Assembly: GCA_019322375.1 (NCBI GenBank)
Contig: JAHWIP010000003.1
Span: 1 to 64,000 of the forward strand
Length of the DNA stretch: 64,000 nt
Origin: Candidatus Woesearchaeota archaeon
Lineage (GTDB): Archaea; Nanobdellota; Nanobdellia; Woesearchaeales; SM23-78
Direction: 5' to 3'
A program made the position numbers and the translations under genes. The notes beneath the pieces are model-generated. The model was not told the DNA's origin and searched no databases. It saw nothing but the letters and a program-made list of their open reading frames with translations. Positions within the stretch are counted from its first letter, which is position 1. Each line of letters opens with the position of its first letter. This document shows, in pieces, positions 34,360-43,091 of the stretch.

Positions 34360-35571
34360 TTAGAGTAATTCTTCAGGAAAAGGATATTGCTCTTTTTCCC
34401 ATATCTCTTTTCCATCACTAGATTTATAATAGTAATTAGCCAAGTAGTTCTCAGTAAAACAAACTACTAATTTATTAAACCAATAAAGATTGCAGGCTTC
34501 TGTTTTTTCTATTTTAAAGCAAACCAAGCCGTCATCCAAAACAACCTTTTCGATCTCTTCTTCAGGACATTCTTCATATTGGTATATACGTTTTAATACA
34601 TTAAAGAGAAATAGTTTTTGCATTTGTTCAGGATTCTCTTCAAATAGTGTACTATTTCGGATAATTCTTTTCTCTCCTGTTTCTTCATTAGTTTTTAATA
34701 ATAAATACTGGATATACTCTCCATTACAGAAGTAAGCATGTTCTTTATTAATTTCAATAGAAAACTCAGAGCCAGGGAAATAATTGTGTGTGGTTTGGTT
34801 AACTTTAAAGCAATCTTCAGAAGGATTTCCAAGATAACTGATTAATTCTGGATAAACCGACTCCTTGCAATCTCCTTCGCAGCCTTTGAGTTGCTCACTA
34901 ATCTTAAAATCAAAAATTAATTGTTCAAAGGTTTTCTTTATATCATTAATTTGATTTGTATCTAATTCATATCCTACAAGCTTCCATCTAACCAGATTTC
35001 CACAATGTCCTCCATAATCCTCATAATACATTAATTCATCATTATTATTAAAACATATCATAAAAGTCGGTTTATCTAATTCCAGAATAGAAAAACAGTT
35101 TATACCATTAATTGGAACTTTTGAAAAATGAATATCTAGCTTTGGTTGAAGCTTGTTCTTCAATATGTTAATGATTCTATCAATAGATAGTGGTGTAGTA
35201 CGTAAACTAATTTCGTCAGATAAATTAACGTTTTCATATAAAGGTTCACACTCTTCATGGCTTTTACACGAATATTTTTCTTCATCTTTATATCCTTCGC
35301 GTCCATAAAAACCATCTATTTTATGAAATTCTACTAACCGACCATCTTCAAATCTTCCAGACATATTTTTTTCTATTGTTCCTCCTGACCATGAGCATCT
35401 ATAAAATTGTGTGAATTGATAATCACCTGGGATTCCAACAGATTCCAGTTTATCGTAGAATTCTTTATTCTCACCAACCAAATTAGAAGCATCTTCTGGT
35501 GGCTTAGAACCACATCCAGTAATCAAGAAAAGAAGGCATATTATTAAGATTCCATTTAATATTTTGTGCAT
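34360..35571 (-). CDS. Hypothetical lipoprotein
   Basis: The 403-residue protein has a lipoprotein-like signal (ILIICLLFLITGC, lipid-attachable Cys20) and a long ectodomain with paired cysteines (YRCSW, YSCKSHEECEP, KGCEGDC, EDCFK, YFCNG, YEECPEEE). I recognise no domain. It is AT-rich and is probably anchored on the outer face of the membrane. Confidence 0.7.
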   Translation of the reverse strand: MHKILNGILIICLLFLITGCGSKPPEDASNLVGENKEFYDKLESVGIPGDYQFTQFYRCSWSGGTIEKNMSGRFEDGRLVEFHKIDGFYGREGYKDEEKYSCKSHEECEPLYENVNLSDEISLRTTPLSIDRIINILKNKLQPKLDIHFSKVPINGINCFSILELDKPTFMICFNNNDELMYYEDYGGHCGNLVRWKLVGYELDTNQINDIKKTFEQLIFDFKISEQLKGCEGDCKESVYPELISYLGNPSEDCFKVNQTTHNYFPGSEFSIEINKEHAYFCNGEYIQYLLLKTNEETGEKRIIRNSTLFEENPEQMQKLFLFNVLKRIYQYEECPEEEIEKVVLDDGLVCFKIEKTEACNLYWFNKLVVCFTENYLANYYYKSSDGKEIWEKEQYPFPEELL

Positions 35572-35611
35572 ATTACATATTTATTTTCTTTTTTTAAATT
35601 ATTTTCTATTA

Positions 35612-36400
35612 TTACTCCCCCAACCCCATCTCTTTTAGCACATAATCCTGCATGCTTCTGCTCTTCTTGTTTATACTTGAAAAATATTTTTCTCCTAGAA
35701 GAAGTCCTGCCACTCTTTCATACTCTTTGCTGGCTTTGCTTTTTGGATGGCTGTGAGTAACAGGATACTTTTTCTTTTGGGCTTTTCTCACGCTTTTATC
35801 ATAAGGTATTGCTCCGATAACAGGAATATTCAGGAGTTTTTCAACTTCATTAACTTTTAATTCGTGCTTATCCTCTTTGACTTTGTTAACAACAACTCCA
35901 AGAATGGTTTTTCCAAGCTCCTGCGCTACCTGGATTGTTTTCTGGGCATCAAGCACAGAGCTGAGCTCAGGATTAATTATAATTAATACTTCATCACTTG
36001 CTTCTATTGCACTAATCGCTTCTCTGCTAAGCCCTGCTCCGCTGTCTAATAAGATAATATCTGCTTCTCCTTCAAGGTCTCTGATAGTGTTTTTTAGTTT
36101 TTCAAACTTTAATCTTTTTAAGTCATGCACATTGCTTATAGTGGGAACAAGCCTTAAGCCTGATTCATGAGTGTATATTGCTTGTTTTAGAGAAGCTTCA
36201 TCTCTTAACACACTCATCAAAGTCTTTCTTAGAACAGGAGCTCCTAAATGGATATTAACATTAGGGGTTGTAAGATTAGCGTCCACTAATAATGTTTTTT
36301 TATGCTTGCCCATGGCATGAGCCAGGCTAATGGCGCTGGTAGTCTTGCCTACTCCTCCTTTGCCACTAACAATGCAGATGTAACGGCTCAAAAAAAACAC
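35612..36400 (-). CDS. MinD/ParA-family ATPase
   Basis: The 262-residue deviant Walker A ATPase has SGKGGVGKTTSAISLA, VDANLTTPNVNIHLG and DIILLDSGAGLSREA. Family members position cellular structures on membranes or DNA, including archaella and pili. Two helical genes lie directly upstream in the same direction. The C-terminus (MQDYVLKEMGLGE) could be an amphipathic membrane-targeting helix. Confidence 0.92.
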   Translation of the reverse strand: MFFLSRYICIVSGKGGVGKTTSAISLAHAMGKHKKTLLVDANLTTPNVNIHLGAPVLRKTLMSVLRDEASLKQAIYTHESGLRLVPTISNVHDLKRLKFEKLKNTIRDLEGEADIILLDSGAGLSREAISAIEASDEVLIIINPELSSVLDAQKTIQVAQELGKTILGVVVNKVKEDKHELKVNEVEKLLNIPVIGAIPYDKSVRKAQKKKYPVTHSHPKSKASKEYERVAGLLLGEKYFSSINKKSRSMQDYVLKEMGLGE

Positions 36401-36414
36401 CTCTTTTTTTATGG

Positions 36415-36870
36415 TTACTCATTAACCTTGTTCTCAACCCATTCATGAAACTCTTTTATCATGTTATAGTAATCTGTTGCTATATCTATATCCACTGTGA
36501 CTTCTTTATCATCAATTATTGTTCTCAGAGTGACGTGCCGTCTGAATTCCTGCTCTTTTTTAGGATTAGTTTTAATAATCTTTCTTAGTAAAAAGTAGAG
36601 CTCCATGTTCTTCTGAACAATATCATCTGTAAAGAGCTGTTTTACAAGATTGCCTTTTTCCAAAGGGGTCTTGGGTATGTGCTCTTCTAGTCTCATTTTT
36701 TTATCAACAGCCAGTTTTAACAAGCAGTCTATCAAGCAGTTATAAGCATCTATCATTCTGCCAATAGTATTCATAAGCACATCCACTGTTCTTGTGTATT
36801 TCAAACTAACATATATCTGGTGGTCTACTCTTTTCAGCTCATCAAGGGCTTCTTGTAAAGATTCTTTCAT
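36415..36870 (-). CDS. Helical protein encoded with a MinD/ParA ATPase, gene 2
   Basis: The 151-residue, all-helical protein contains TVDVLMNTIGRMIDAYNCLIDCLL, reminiscent of HEPN-like four-helix bundles, but has no R-x4-6-H motif. It is 14 bp upstream of the ATPase gene and overlaps the gene before it by 29 bp. I recognise no named family. The tight coupling suggests a partner or adaptor of the ATPase. Confidence 0.68.
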   Translation of the reverse strand: MKESLQEALDELKRVDHQIYVSLKYTRTVDVLMNTIGRMIDAYNCLIDCLLKLAVDKKMRLEEHIPKTPLEKGNLVKQLFTDDIVQKNMELYFLLRKIIKTNPKKEQEFRRHVTLRTIIDDKEVTVDIDIATDYYNMIKEFHEWVENKVNE

Positions 36871-37336
36871 GCTGGCTCACGATTTTGTTTATATTATCCA
36901 CAAAAACCTTGGTTTCAAAAATATATTTTTTTACCAGGTTAATATCAATGGTTTTTAAGCTGTAGCTAGGAGAGCAGATAACAAACTTGTCTTTTCTTGC
37001 GAATTCAACAGGGCTTTTTTTATGCTCAGAGATTATTGTTCTTACATCATTTATCAGCTTGGCATGGCTTGGGCTGAGCTTGTACCTGGGCACCATCTTG
37101 CTCTTAAAAATATCAAACCTGGAAGGGAAGGTATCATGATAAGGAGGAATCCTCTTAAACAGTCTTTCATGCTGCAATAAAGCACTCATGCCAAAATCAA
37201 GGCTTGCAAATATATTTTCAATAATAGCCAGCAATAACTTAGGGTCTTTTACCAGGGGATAAGTCATAAAAAGCATGTGGTCAGCTACTTTTATCTTTTG
37301 TAGAGCCTTATCTCTCAGAATCTGGAATTCTTCCAT
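36842..37336 (-). CDS. Helical protein encoded with a MinD/ParA ATPase, gene 1
   Basis: The 164-residue helical protein (KVADHMLFMTYPLVKDPKLLLAII, DFGMSALLQHERLFKRIP) probably has the same four-helix bundle plan as the gene it overlaps. It opens the three-gene unit ending in the MinD/ParA ATPase. Function is unknown. Confidence 0.68.
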   Translation of the reverse strand: MEEFQILRDKALQKIKVADHMLFMTYPLVKDPKLLLAIIENIFASLDFGMSALLQHERLFKRIPPYHDTFPSRFDIFKSKMVPRYKLSPSHAKLINDVRTIISEHKKSPVEFARKDKFVICSPSYSLKTIDINLVKKYIFETKVFVDNINKIVSQHERIFTRSP

Positions 37337-37425
37337 GCTAATTCATTTCACCCTCAAGAATATTAAGCACAGAAAGTATATAAATCTTTGTGTTGGGAAG
37401 TATTTCTTTGTGTTAAGAACTAGTT

Positions 37426-37767
37426 TTACTCCTTCTTCAACTTTAAAATAGCTTCTGCAAGGTCTCCTTTGCATTCCTCAATAGCAGCTTTAGCATCCTT
37501 TTCAGAAGCATCTGTCTGCTCCATCACAGTTTTGACATCATCATCACTAATATCAGGTGTAGAATCAAGTTCTCTGATCTCTTCTTCACCAACAACCTGG
37601 TAAGTCTGTTGCCCCATCATGTTAACCTTGGACACACTAGGGTTAGAAATAACAATCTCTTTGTCCTCAAGCTTAATAATAACTTCTTTAGCATCTATTT
37701 CCTGCTGCTGAATACCCATACGTTTCATGGCCTGCTTCATTTGTCTAGGATTCATACCCGGGATCAT
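37426..37767 (-). CDS. nac: Nascent polypeptide-associated complex protein (archaeal NAC)
   Basis: The 113-residue protein has a NAC beta-barrel (DAKEVIIKLEDKEIVISNPSVSKVNMMGQQTYQVVG) and a C-terminal UBA domain (VKTVMEQTDASEKDAKAAIEECKGDLAEAILKL). It binds ribosomes and shields new chains. It is followed 17 bp upstream by Sec61-beta, a common archaeal pairing around protein biogenesis. Confidence 0.96.
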   Translation of the reverse strand: MIPGMNPRQMKQAMKRMGIQQQEIDAKEVIIKLEDKEIVISNPSVSKVNMMGQQTYQVVGEEEIRELDSTPDISDDDVKTVMEQTDASEKDAKAAIEECKGDLAEAILKLKKE

Positions 37768-37783
37768 TTAAACACCTCTTAAT

Positions 37784-37951
37784 CTAAAAGCCTCCACCTT
37801 GAAGATGAAGAATAATAACAATAATAACAACAAGAATTACAAGAACAATTACATGCTCTGGCTTGAACTCAATCTTAGACTTATAATCATCAAAATACCT
37901 GGTAATACCTGCTCCTGAGCTAGGCATCTGAATCTTGTCTTGTTTTCCCAT
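37784..37951 (-). CDS. secG: Protein translocase subunit Sec61-beta
   Basis: The 55-residue protein shows the family signature: MPSSGAGITRYFDDY, then KIEFKPEHVIVLVI and a single C-terminal membrane helix ending in GGGF. It is the small subunit of the SecYE-beta channel. It lies just upstream of nac on the same strand and is probably cotranscribed. Confidence 0.94.
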   Translation of the reverse strand: MGKQDKIQMPSSGAGITRYFDDYKSKIEFKPEHVIVLVILVVIIVIILHLQGGGF

Positions 37952-37986
37952 AGTTTTAAGGAGTTAAAAGGTGTTTAAAAAGGTTA

Positions 37987-38424
37987 TTATTTAAACAGAT
38001 GTTCTTTTATTTTTTCAATCCTTTTTTGGTTGCATTCTATTATTTCTAATTCACACATATTTATGAATTCATTTATGGTTTCAAGGTTTGGAGGCTTTGG
38101 CTTTTTTAGATAGTACTGTGTGTTAATTCTGTTTTCTTTTAAGCCTTCAAGGAAATCTGTGAATCTTTTGAGTCTTTCATAGTGTTGTGTTAGAAGAATA
38201 CTGCATGAATGTATTTCGCTTTTGATCCCATACCTAATGAGTAAAGCAGATAACGCATTGTAGCATGCATAATAAGAGATTATTACCTTCCAAATAGGAT
38301 TTTGTCTTTCTATGTTTTCCTGGTCTAATTTTGCTCTTTTAAGGTATGAATCTGAAAGGTTTTTGTTTGGATGAATTAGTTTTATTCCTTTTGGTTGTTT
38401 TAAGCACCATTTTAATTGTTCCAT
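37987..38424 (-). CDS. HEPN-domain protein (toxin-like partner of the MNT gene)
   Basis: The 145-residue helical protein contains IISYYACYNALSALLIRYGIKSEIHSCSILL, the central HEPN helix pair. An Arg and His occur as R-x7-H rather than the usual R-x4-6-H, so RNase activity is uncertain. It overlaps the upstream nucleotidyltransferase gene by 13 bp, the standard HEPN/MNT arrangement. Confidence 0.78.
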   Translation of the reverse strand: MEQLKWCLKQPKGIKLIHPNKNLSDSYLKRAKLDQENIERQNPIWKVIISYYACYNALSALLIRYGIKSEIHSCSILLTQHYERLKRFTDFLEGLKENRINTQYYLKKPKPPNLETINEFINMCELEIIECNQKRIEKIKEHLFK

Positions 38425-38990
38425 TCCAGCACCATTTTTGCGAATTCATTATAATTACCAAACAAGACATGGTTTTTTATTACCTCAACTGCTAATGTAT
38501 TCTTGTTTTTATAGAGTTTCCTGAATTCGTTTAAGGTGATGAAATGAGCATGTGCTTTATTAATCTTGCCAAGAATTTTTCGTATTTTTTGACTTTTTTT
38601 CGCAAAAATTACTAAATCCAAGTCTGAATCTTTTATATTGGTTTTTAAGGCGTGACTCCCGAATATTACAAAATCTGCTTCTTTATGAAGTTCAGTTAAG
38701 ATTGGTTTTAATAAAGGGTTTTTCTCTAGGAATTCCAGAGCTCTGTATGTTTCTGTCATTGTAAGGACAAATTCTGTGTTAAGGTTCTTTTTTAGGAAGT
38801 ATTGTTTTATTTTTCCTTTAATTTCATAATCAAGAATGTTGTTTTCAACCAGCCCGCTTAGTTCTTTGCTGATTATTTTAATATCTGTCTTTGTAATCCT
38901 TTCTAGTTCTCTCATATAAGCTTCTTTTTTTTCTTTTTCAATAAGAGCCTGCATTATTTTAAAAATATTATTGTTGAATTTATTCATCAT
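38412..38990 (-). CDS. MNT-type nucleotidyltransferase with N-terminal winged helix (antitoxin-like)
   Basis: The 192-residue protein has a winged-helix region (~5-85: EAYMRELERITKTDIKIISKELSGL) followed by a minimal nucleotidyltransferase core, FGSHALKTNIKDSDLDLVIFAKK, with the GSx10DxD metal site. In HEPN/MNT systems it inactivates the HEPN RNase by AMPylating it. A fused DNA-binding domain would allow autoregulation. Confidence 0.85.
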   Translation of the reverse strand: MMNKFNNNIFKIMQALIEKEKKEAYMRELERITKTDIKIISKELSGLVENNILDYEIKGKIKQYFLKKNLNTEFVLTMTETYRALEFLEKNPLLKPILTELHKEADFVIFGSHALKTNIKDSDLDLVIFAKKSQKIRKILGKINKAHAHFITLNEFRKLYKNKNTLAVEVIKNHVLFGNYNEFAKMVLEWNN

Positions 38991-39057
38991 ATGTTGAAAT
39001 AATTCAACAAAGTTTATAAATTTTGCTGAAAATTGATGCGTAATTTAGAAAACTTAA

Positions 39058-39417
39058 GGTAGAGCAGTTATAAGCCGCCTTTTGTCAGCCTCCACGTCTT
39101 GCATGGGCAGGCTGTGCTTAACATTCTACTAAGCGTCTCAAAGGACTTGCACCAGTGAGGACTCGCCGTTTCACCCATTCCCATGGCTTAAAGCGGTCGG
39201 GTTGTTAACTCGCGCCCTGTTGCCAGAGTGCTTCATTACCCTCATTCCTATCCATAGGTGGTCTCGTTTCTGAGCCGTTGCCCTGGCTTTCACCAGCTAG
39301 CTTCCACTAGTCACTTTTCATGGTGGGCGGACTTTCCTAAGCAGAACAAGTCAAAACCGCGCCTTTGAAAGCGCAGGAAATGATAGGTCCTACCTGCTGT
39401 TAAGCCACTGCCCTACC
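39058..39417 (-). ncRNA. rnpB: RNase P RNA
   Basis: The reverse strand carries a complete archaeal RNase P RNA of ~360 nt. An 11-bp P1 stem forms between GGTAGGGCAGT (5', 39407-39417) and ACTGCTCTACC (3', 39058-39068). The conserved CR-I core AGGAAAGTCCGCCC lies near 39325-39340. GGGTGAAACGGCGAGTCC and the 3' core ACAAAAGGCGGCTTATA are also present. It processes the 5' ends of pre-tRNA with archaeal Rpp proteins. Confidence 0.95.
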
Positions 39418-39440
39418 TGTGCATAAGAGGGTTTTAAGGG

Positions 39441-39448
39441 TTTAAAAA
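39441..39448 (-). promoter_or_regulatory. TATA box of the RNase P RNA gene
   Basis: The reverse strand reads CTTTTTAAAC 24-31 bp upstream of the RNA 5' end at 39417, the expected archaeal spacing. This independently supports the 5' end. Confidence 0.6.
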
Positions 39449-39545
39449 GCTTATCTTTTTTCGCCTCTATAGTAACATTTAAATACTAATAATTTCAAGG
39501 ATAAGAGATAGGATTTAATACTTAAAAAAATAGAGGTGATTATCC

Positions 39546-39833
39546 ATGGATAAAAAAGCCCAGGGTCTGAGTATGAATGTTATTATAATAGCAGCAATAG
39601 CTCTTTTAGTGCTTATCATTCTTGCTGTTCTTATCCTGAGAGCAGGTAAAGGAGTGACTGAAGGTACAGGGTGCAGAGGTGTTGGAGGAATTTGTTATTC
39701 TAGCTGCACAGACTTGATTGAGGACAGAGGCGGAATGTGGGTTAAGAATCTTCCTAACAGCGGAAAGAATGGTGGCTGTTCAATAGACCAGGTTTGCTGT
39801 GTTGAACTATTAGAAACACCTGAGGATTACTAA
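39546..39833 (+). CDS. Class III-signal pilin-like protein with CC-rich domain, first gene of cluster B
   Basis: The 95-residue protein starts MDKKAQGLSMNVIIIAAIALLV: KKAQG before LS and a hydrophobic helix is a prepilin-type (class III) signal. The ectodomain holds six cysteines, GTGCRGVGGICYSSC ... GGCSIDQVCCVEL. The same six-cysteine unit recurs in the next two proteins. It is a probable filament subunit. Confidence 0.75.
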   Translation: MDKKAQGLSMNVIIIAAIALLVLIILAVLILRAGKGVTEGTGCRGVGGICYSSCTDLIEDRGGMWVKNLPNSGKNGGCSIDQVCCVELLETPEDY

Positions 39834-39835
39834 AA

Positions 39836-40126
39836 ATGAAGTTCTTGAATAATAAGAAAGGAGTCCAGCTAACCCTTTCTACAGTGGTTATTGCAGTGCT
39901 TGTAATCATTGTGCTCATAGTGTTGATAGTGATTTTTACCCAGGGAACAGGCTTGTTCAACATAGGAATAACCAGCTGCGCTGATAGGGGAGGTAATTGT
40001 AATTACGAATCAGCAGATCAATGCGTTGATACTGGCGGCAGTGTTTACAGGTTTGGCAAGTGCACCGACGGGGTTTGCTGTATTCCTAAGGACAAGCTTT
40101 CAGGGCAAGATGATAATCAAGACTAA
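39836..40126 (+). CDS. Class III-signal pilin-like protein with CC-rich domain
   Basis: The 96-residue protein has NKKGVQLTLSTVVIAVLVIIV at the start and an ectodomain TSCADRGGNCNYESADQC...GKCTDGVCCIPK. Layout and cysteine spacing match its upstream neighbour. It starts 2 bp after that stop and overlaps the next gene by 17 bp. Tandem paralogue. Confidence 0.75.
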   Translation: MKFLNNKKGVQLTLSTVVIAVLVIIVLIVLIVIFTQGTGLFNIGITSCADRGGNCNYESADQCVDTGGSVYRFGKCTDGVCCIPKDKLSGQDDNQD

Positions 40127-41948
40127 TAAGAAGAGGGCTGAGCTCACTATAACCCAAGTAGTACTCATGGTTCTGGGTGTAGTTGTTCTTATTGTGCTGC
40201 TTTTTGTTTTGAAAATAATACCCACAGGAATTAGAAGTCTTACGAGCTGCTCTGACTGGGGGCAGTGCAGGCCAGGAAATGTTTGCGCACCAAATGAATA
40301 CATAAAATTTGAAGCAAAGGATGACTGTCCTGCAAACCATGTGTGCTGCGTGCCTACAACCACAAGGCCAGGACCTCTTCAGGATTTTAATGAAAAAGAG
40401 CTTGAATACCTGAGAAATGCTATTATCATAAAGCTTAACAATGACCCTACGCCTATAAGCGATGTAGCAAGCCTTAACTTAAAAGTTGATACTAATTATA
40501 CATTTCGTATAAGTATTAATGATAAGCTCACCAAGGATAAAAAAACAAGTGAAAAGCTTGGCCCTTGCGCTGTTTATGTGGTTGACACAAGAGAAGCAGG
40601 CAAGAAATATTTATTAACAAATAAAGGCTGGGACTTGATTCTTTCTGACAAAGAGATTGATTTGAGCGGCATAGAGCTGGCTGAGTGCACTGAAGAAAGC
40701 ATTAGGTTAAAAAAATATTCTCCTTCACTAAATGATGTTTACAAGGACTTGGTGCTGTATGTTATTCTTTTGGATAAGGAAGTTGTTGATGCACTTGAAG
40801 TATTAGAAACACACGACCCTGGCTTTGTTAAACTAACTGCTCCTGGGTTTGGCAGTGGAATTAATCTCCCTGATAGGGGGATGGCAGCTTTTTATAATCT
40901 CACAACAATGTACAGCAATGTTGACCACTGGCTTGCTTACAGAGCCATAAGACTTAATGTTGAGCCAGTAGTCCAGATTAGTGGTATGAGCGGAATATGG
41001 GTTGACAAGGACCCAATAACCATATCCTGCCCTGATGTTACCTGCATCAGGTTTGGCTTAAAACTAGTGAAACTAAAAGACAATGATTATTTACAGTTGG
41101 TAGAAGAGTGCAAGAAGCCAGAAGGCTTTAAGTACACTCTTGATTATGTTGCAGGAACAACAACAAAAACAACAGGCATACCATTGAACATTAATATTGG
41201 AGGTTTCAGGATTCCTCCTCAAAGACAAAAACTCCAGTACATTGTAAGCCAAAAACCAATAACTGTTGTTAATAATAAAGCAGATGTTTTGATTGACAGG
41301 GCTACCATGCTAAAAACCTTTTACTCAGGAGACCACGAGTTATTAATCGAGGACACTACTTATCTTTGCGTAGAAGCCACCAAGGATGACGGCTCAAAGG
41401 TTCATGGGCTCTCAGAGCAGCCTATTAAAGTGGATGTTTTTCCGCCCATGGTTGACCCTGACAAGGATGTGCAGTTATTTTATCCAGACCCAGTGATCTC
41501 ATCAGACATATCAACCCCTTATTATTACAGGAAGTACCCTAAGATTGTTGTTTCTGGATGCTATGATTATGGCCAGAGCGGATGCACTAATTATGATTAC
41601 TATATTCATTCAGGAGAATTTGTTAATCTAAGGTCTCTGACAGCAGAGTGGGAGATAGGAATTGCTTCTTTGATACTAACAGAGGGCTTGAATGCCCTGC
41701 TCACTTATTTTGCAGAAAAAGATGCTGTCAACACTATATGCCCGTTTATAACCAGCCATTCTTACACAAGAAACACCCGCAATGAGATAAGAATCCCAAG
41801 GCAAGGGCAGGGCATAATATGCATCAGGGTTAGTGACAAAGTAGGCAACAAAGACATTATCTGGAAGGTGCTCTGGACACCTGAAGAGATGTTCAAGAAA
41901 ATTATTGCAGAAGGAGTGGCAGAGGCAGAAGAAGCAGTGACTGGATAG
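40110..41948 (+). CDS. Large surface protein with class III-like signal and CC-rich domain
   Basis: From the ATG at 40110 it has 612 residues. The start (KTNKKRAELTITQVVLMVLGVVVLIVLLFVL) is followed by the same six-cysteine unit as the two upstream proteins (SCSDWGQC, NVCAPNE, DDCPANHVCCVP). The remaining ~520 residues are beta-rich and could be several immunoglobulin-like domains (TYLCVEATKDDGSKVHG, GIICIRVSDKVGNKD). It is probably an adhesin or tip protein. Confidence 0.68.
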   Translation: MIIKTNKKRAELTITQVVLMVLGVVVLIVLLFVLKIIPTGIRSLTSCSDWGQCRPGNVCAPNEYIKFEAKDDCPANHVCCVPTTTRPGPLQDFNEKELEYLRNAIIIKLNNDPTPISDVASLNLKVDTNYTFRISINDKLTKDKKTSEKLGPCAVYVVDTREAGKKYLLTNKGWDLILSDKEIDLSGIELAECTEESIRLKKYSPSLNDVYKDLVLYVILLDKEVVDALEVLETHDPGFVKLTAPGFGSGINLPDRGMAAFYNLTTMYSNVDHWLAYRAIRLNVEPVVQISGMSGIWVDKDPITISCPDVTCIRFGLKLVKLKDNDYLQLVEECKKPEGFKYTLDYVAGTTTKTTGIPLNINIGGFRIPPQRQKLQYIVSQKPITVVNNKADVLIDRATMLKTFYSGDHELLIEDTTYLCVEATKDDGSKVHGLSEQPIKVDVFPPMVDPDKDVQLFYPDPVISSDISTPYYYRKYPKIVVSGCYDYGQSGCTNYDYYIHSGEFVNLRSLTAEWEIGIASLILTEGLNALLTYFAEKDAVNTICPFITSHSYTRNTRNEIRIPRQGQGIICIRVSDKVGNKDIIWKVLWTPEEMFKKIIAEGVAEAEEAVTG

Positions 41949-42020
41949 CAAGTTAACTTAACATCTCCCTTCTTAATAAAACCGAAAGTTTATTATAATT
42001 CTGTTATGATAGATTAGGAT

Positions 42021-42125
42021 ATGAAAAAAGGAGATTTGTCAACACTGGCAACTGTTATAATTATATTATTAACTCTTGTGTTTATAATCTTTATTTTCGG
42101 AAGAATCTATGGGTGGTGGGGTTGA
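42021..42125 (+). CDS. 34-residue single-span membrane peptide
   Basis: MKKGDLSTLATVII begins a 34-residue frame, followed by a hydrophobic run and GRIYGWWG. It shares the KKG-LSTL start with much larger cluster B proteins, so it is a minimal member of the same signal-bearing set. It ends 5 bp before the next start. Confidence 0.6.
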   Translation: MKKGDLSTLATVIIILLTLVFIIFIFGRIYGWWG

Positions 42126-42130
42126 AAAGG

Positions 42131-43090
42131 ATGAGCAGGATTAATAAAAAAGCAGGATTAAGCACATTACAAACAATTATCATTATCCTGCTCATATTTG
42201 TTGTTCTATTAATCTTTTACCAGGACTTAAGAGCAACTCTGTTAAAAAAATCTAACAGAGAGATATGCAGGGCTACTGCTCTTGCCCAGTCTGTTGCTGT
42301 GTGGGCGCCTGAAGGAGAGAATTTGGTTAGTCTTGAATGCAAGACTTACAAGGTTGTGTTTTTTGAAGACCATGTTGAGATTAATGATGAAATAATTGAG
42401 GTGTATGACCCCAGGAAAAAAGATGTTGTTAAAAAGTTTAATGGCTTAACAGAGGACATTGTTAACTGGGTGATTGCAGAGGAGCTCAGATGGTGCTGGT
42501 GGCAGTTTCTTGAAGGAAAAAAAAGCTTGTTAAACATGAAGAACTTTTTTGGCTCAGCAGAAAGAACCTGTTTTTTATGCACTGAAATAACTTTTGATGA
42601 ATCAGTTAAGACTGATGAATTCAAAAACTTCTTTAAGTACACCAAGGAAAAAACAATGCCTAATTCTGAAATGACTTATTACCAGTACTATGCTGAGGAG
42701 CCCAGGAAGTGCATCTGGAGGTATGAAGAGATTATTGATGCAGATAATTGCTGGGAAGCCTATGCACAGGGCATCTCGCCTAATATAATAACCAGCACTG
42801 TACAGCATTTTAAAGAGGCATTTAGCCATTGCTCAGGCATAATACCTGCTCTTTCAACTTACTGGTCTTCTGTAACGCATTATAGTGTTGTTAAAAACAT
42901 AACCTTTGAGAAAGATAAAAAGTATGCTGTGACTTTTGTAAGGGAAGGAGCAACCTCAAGGCATCTTGAGCTAGAAAAATTAGTAAAAGGAGAGACTGAT
43001 TGTTTTTTTGAAACTTATTTTTCATATGTAATCCCTTCTGATGAACTAGGAAAGCACTGCGGCCCTGTGAGAAGAGGCTCTATGAAATAA
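42131..43090 (+). CDS. Class III-signal bitopic protein, family B1
   Basis: From the ATG at 42131 it has 319 residues: NKKAGLSTLQTIIIILLIFVVLLIF, then an ectodomain with RWCWWQFLEGKKSLL, TCFLCTEITFDE and a Tyr-rich segment. The next protein shares this unit (KTCWGTWGKGELQLF, CHVCSVIDFDD), so the two are tandem paralogues. Function is unknown; it is probably an accessory filament subunit. Confidence 0.7.
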   Translation: MSRINKKAGLSTLQTIIIILLIFVVLLIFYQDLRATLLKKSNREICRATALAQSVAVWAPEGENLVSLECKTYKVVFFEDHVEINDEIIEVYDPRKKDVVKKFNGLTEDIVNWVIAEELRWCWWQFLEGKKSLLNMKNFFGSAERTCFLCTEITFDESVKTDEFKNFFKYTKEKTMPNSEMTYYQYYAEEPRKCIWRYEEIIDADNCWEAYAQGISPNIITSTVQHFKEAFSHCSGIIPALSTYWSSVTHYSVVKNITFEKDKKYAVTFVREGATSRHLELEKLVKGETDCFFETYFSYVIPSDELGKHCGPVRRGSMK

Positions 43091-43091
43091 A

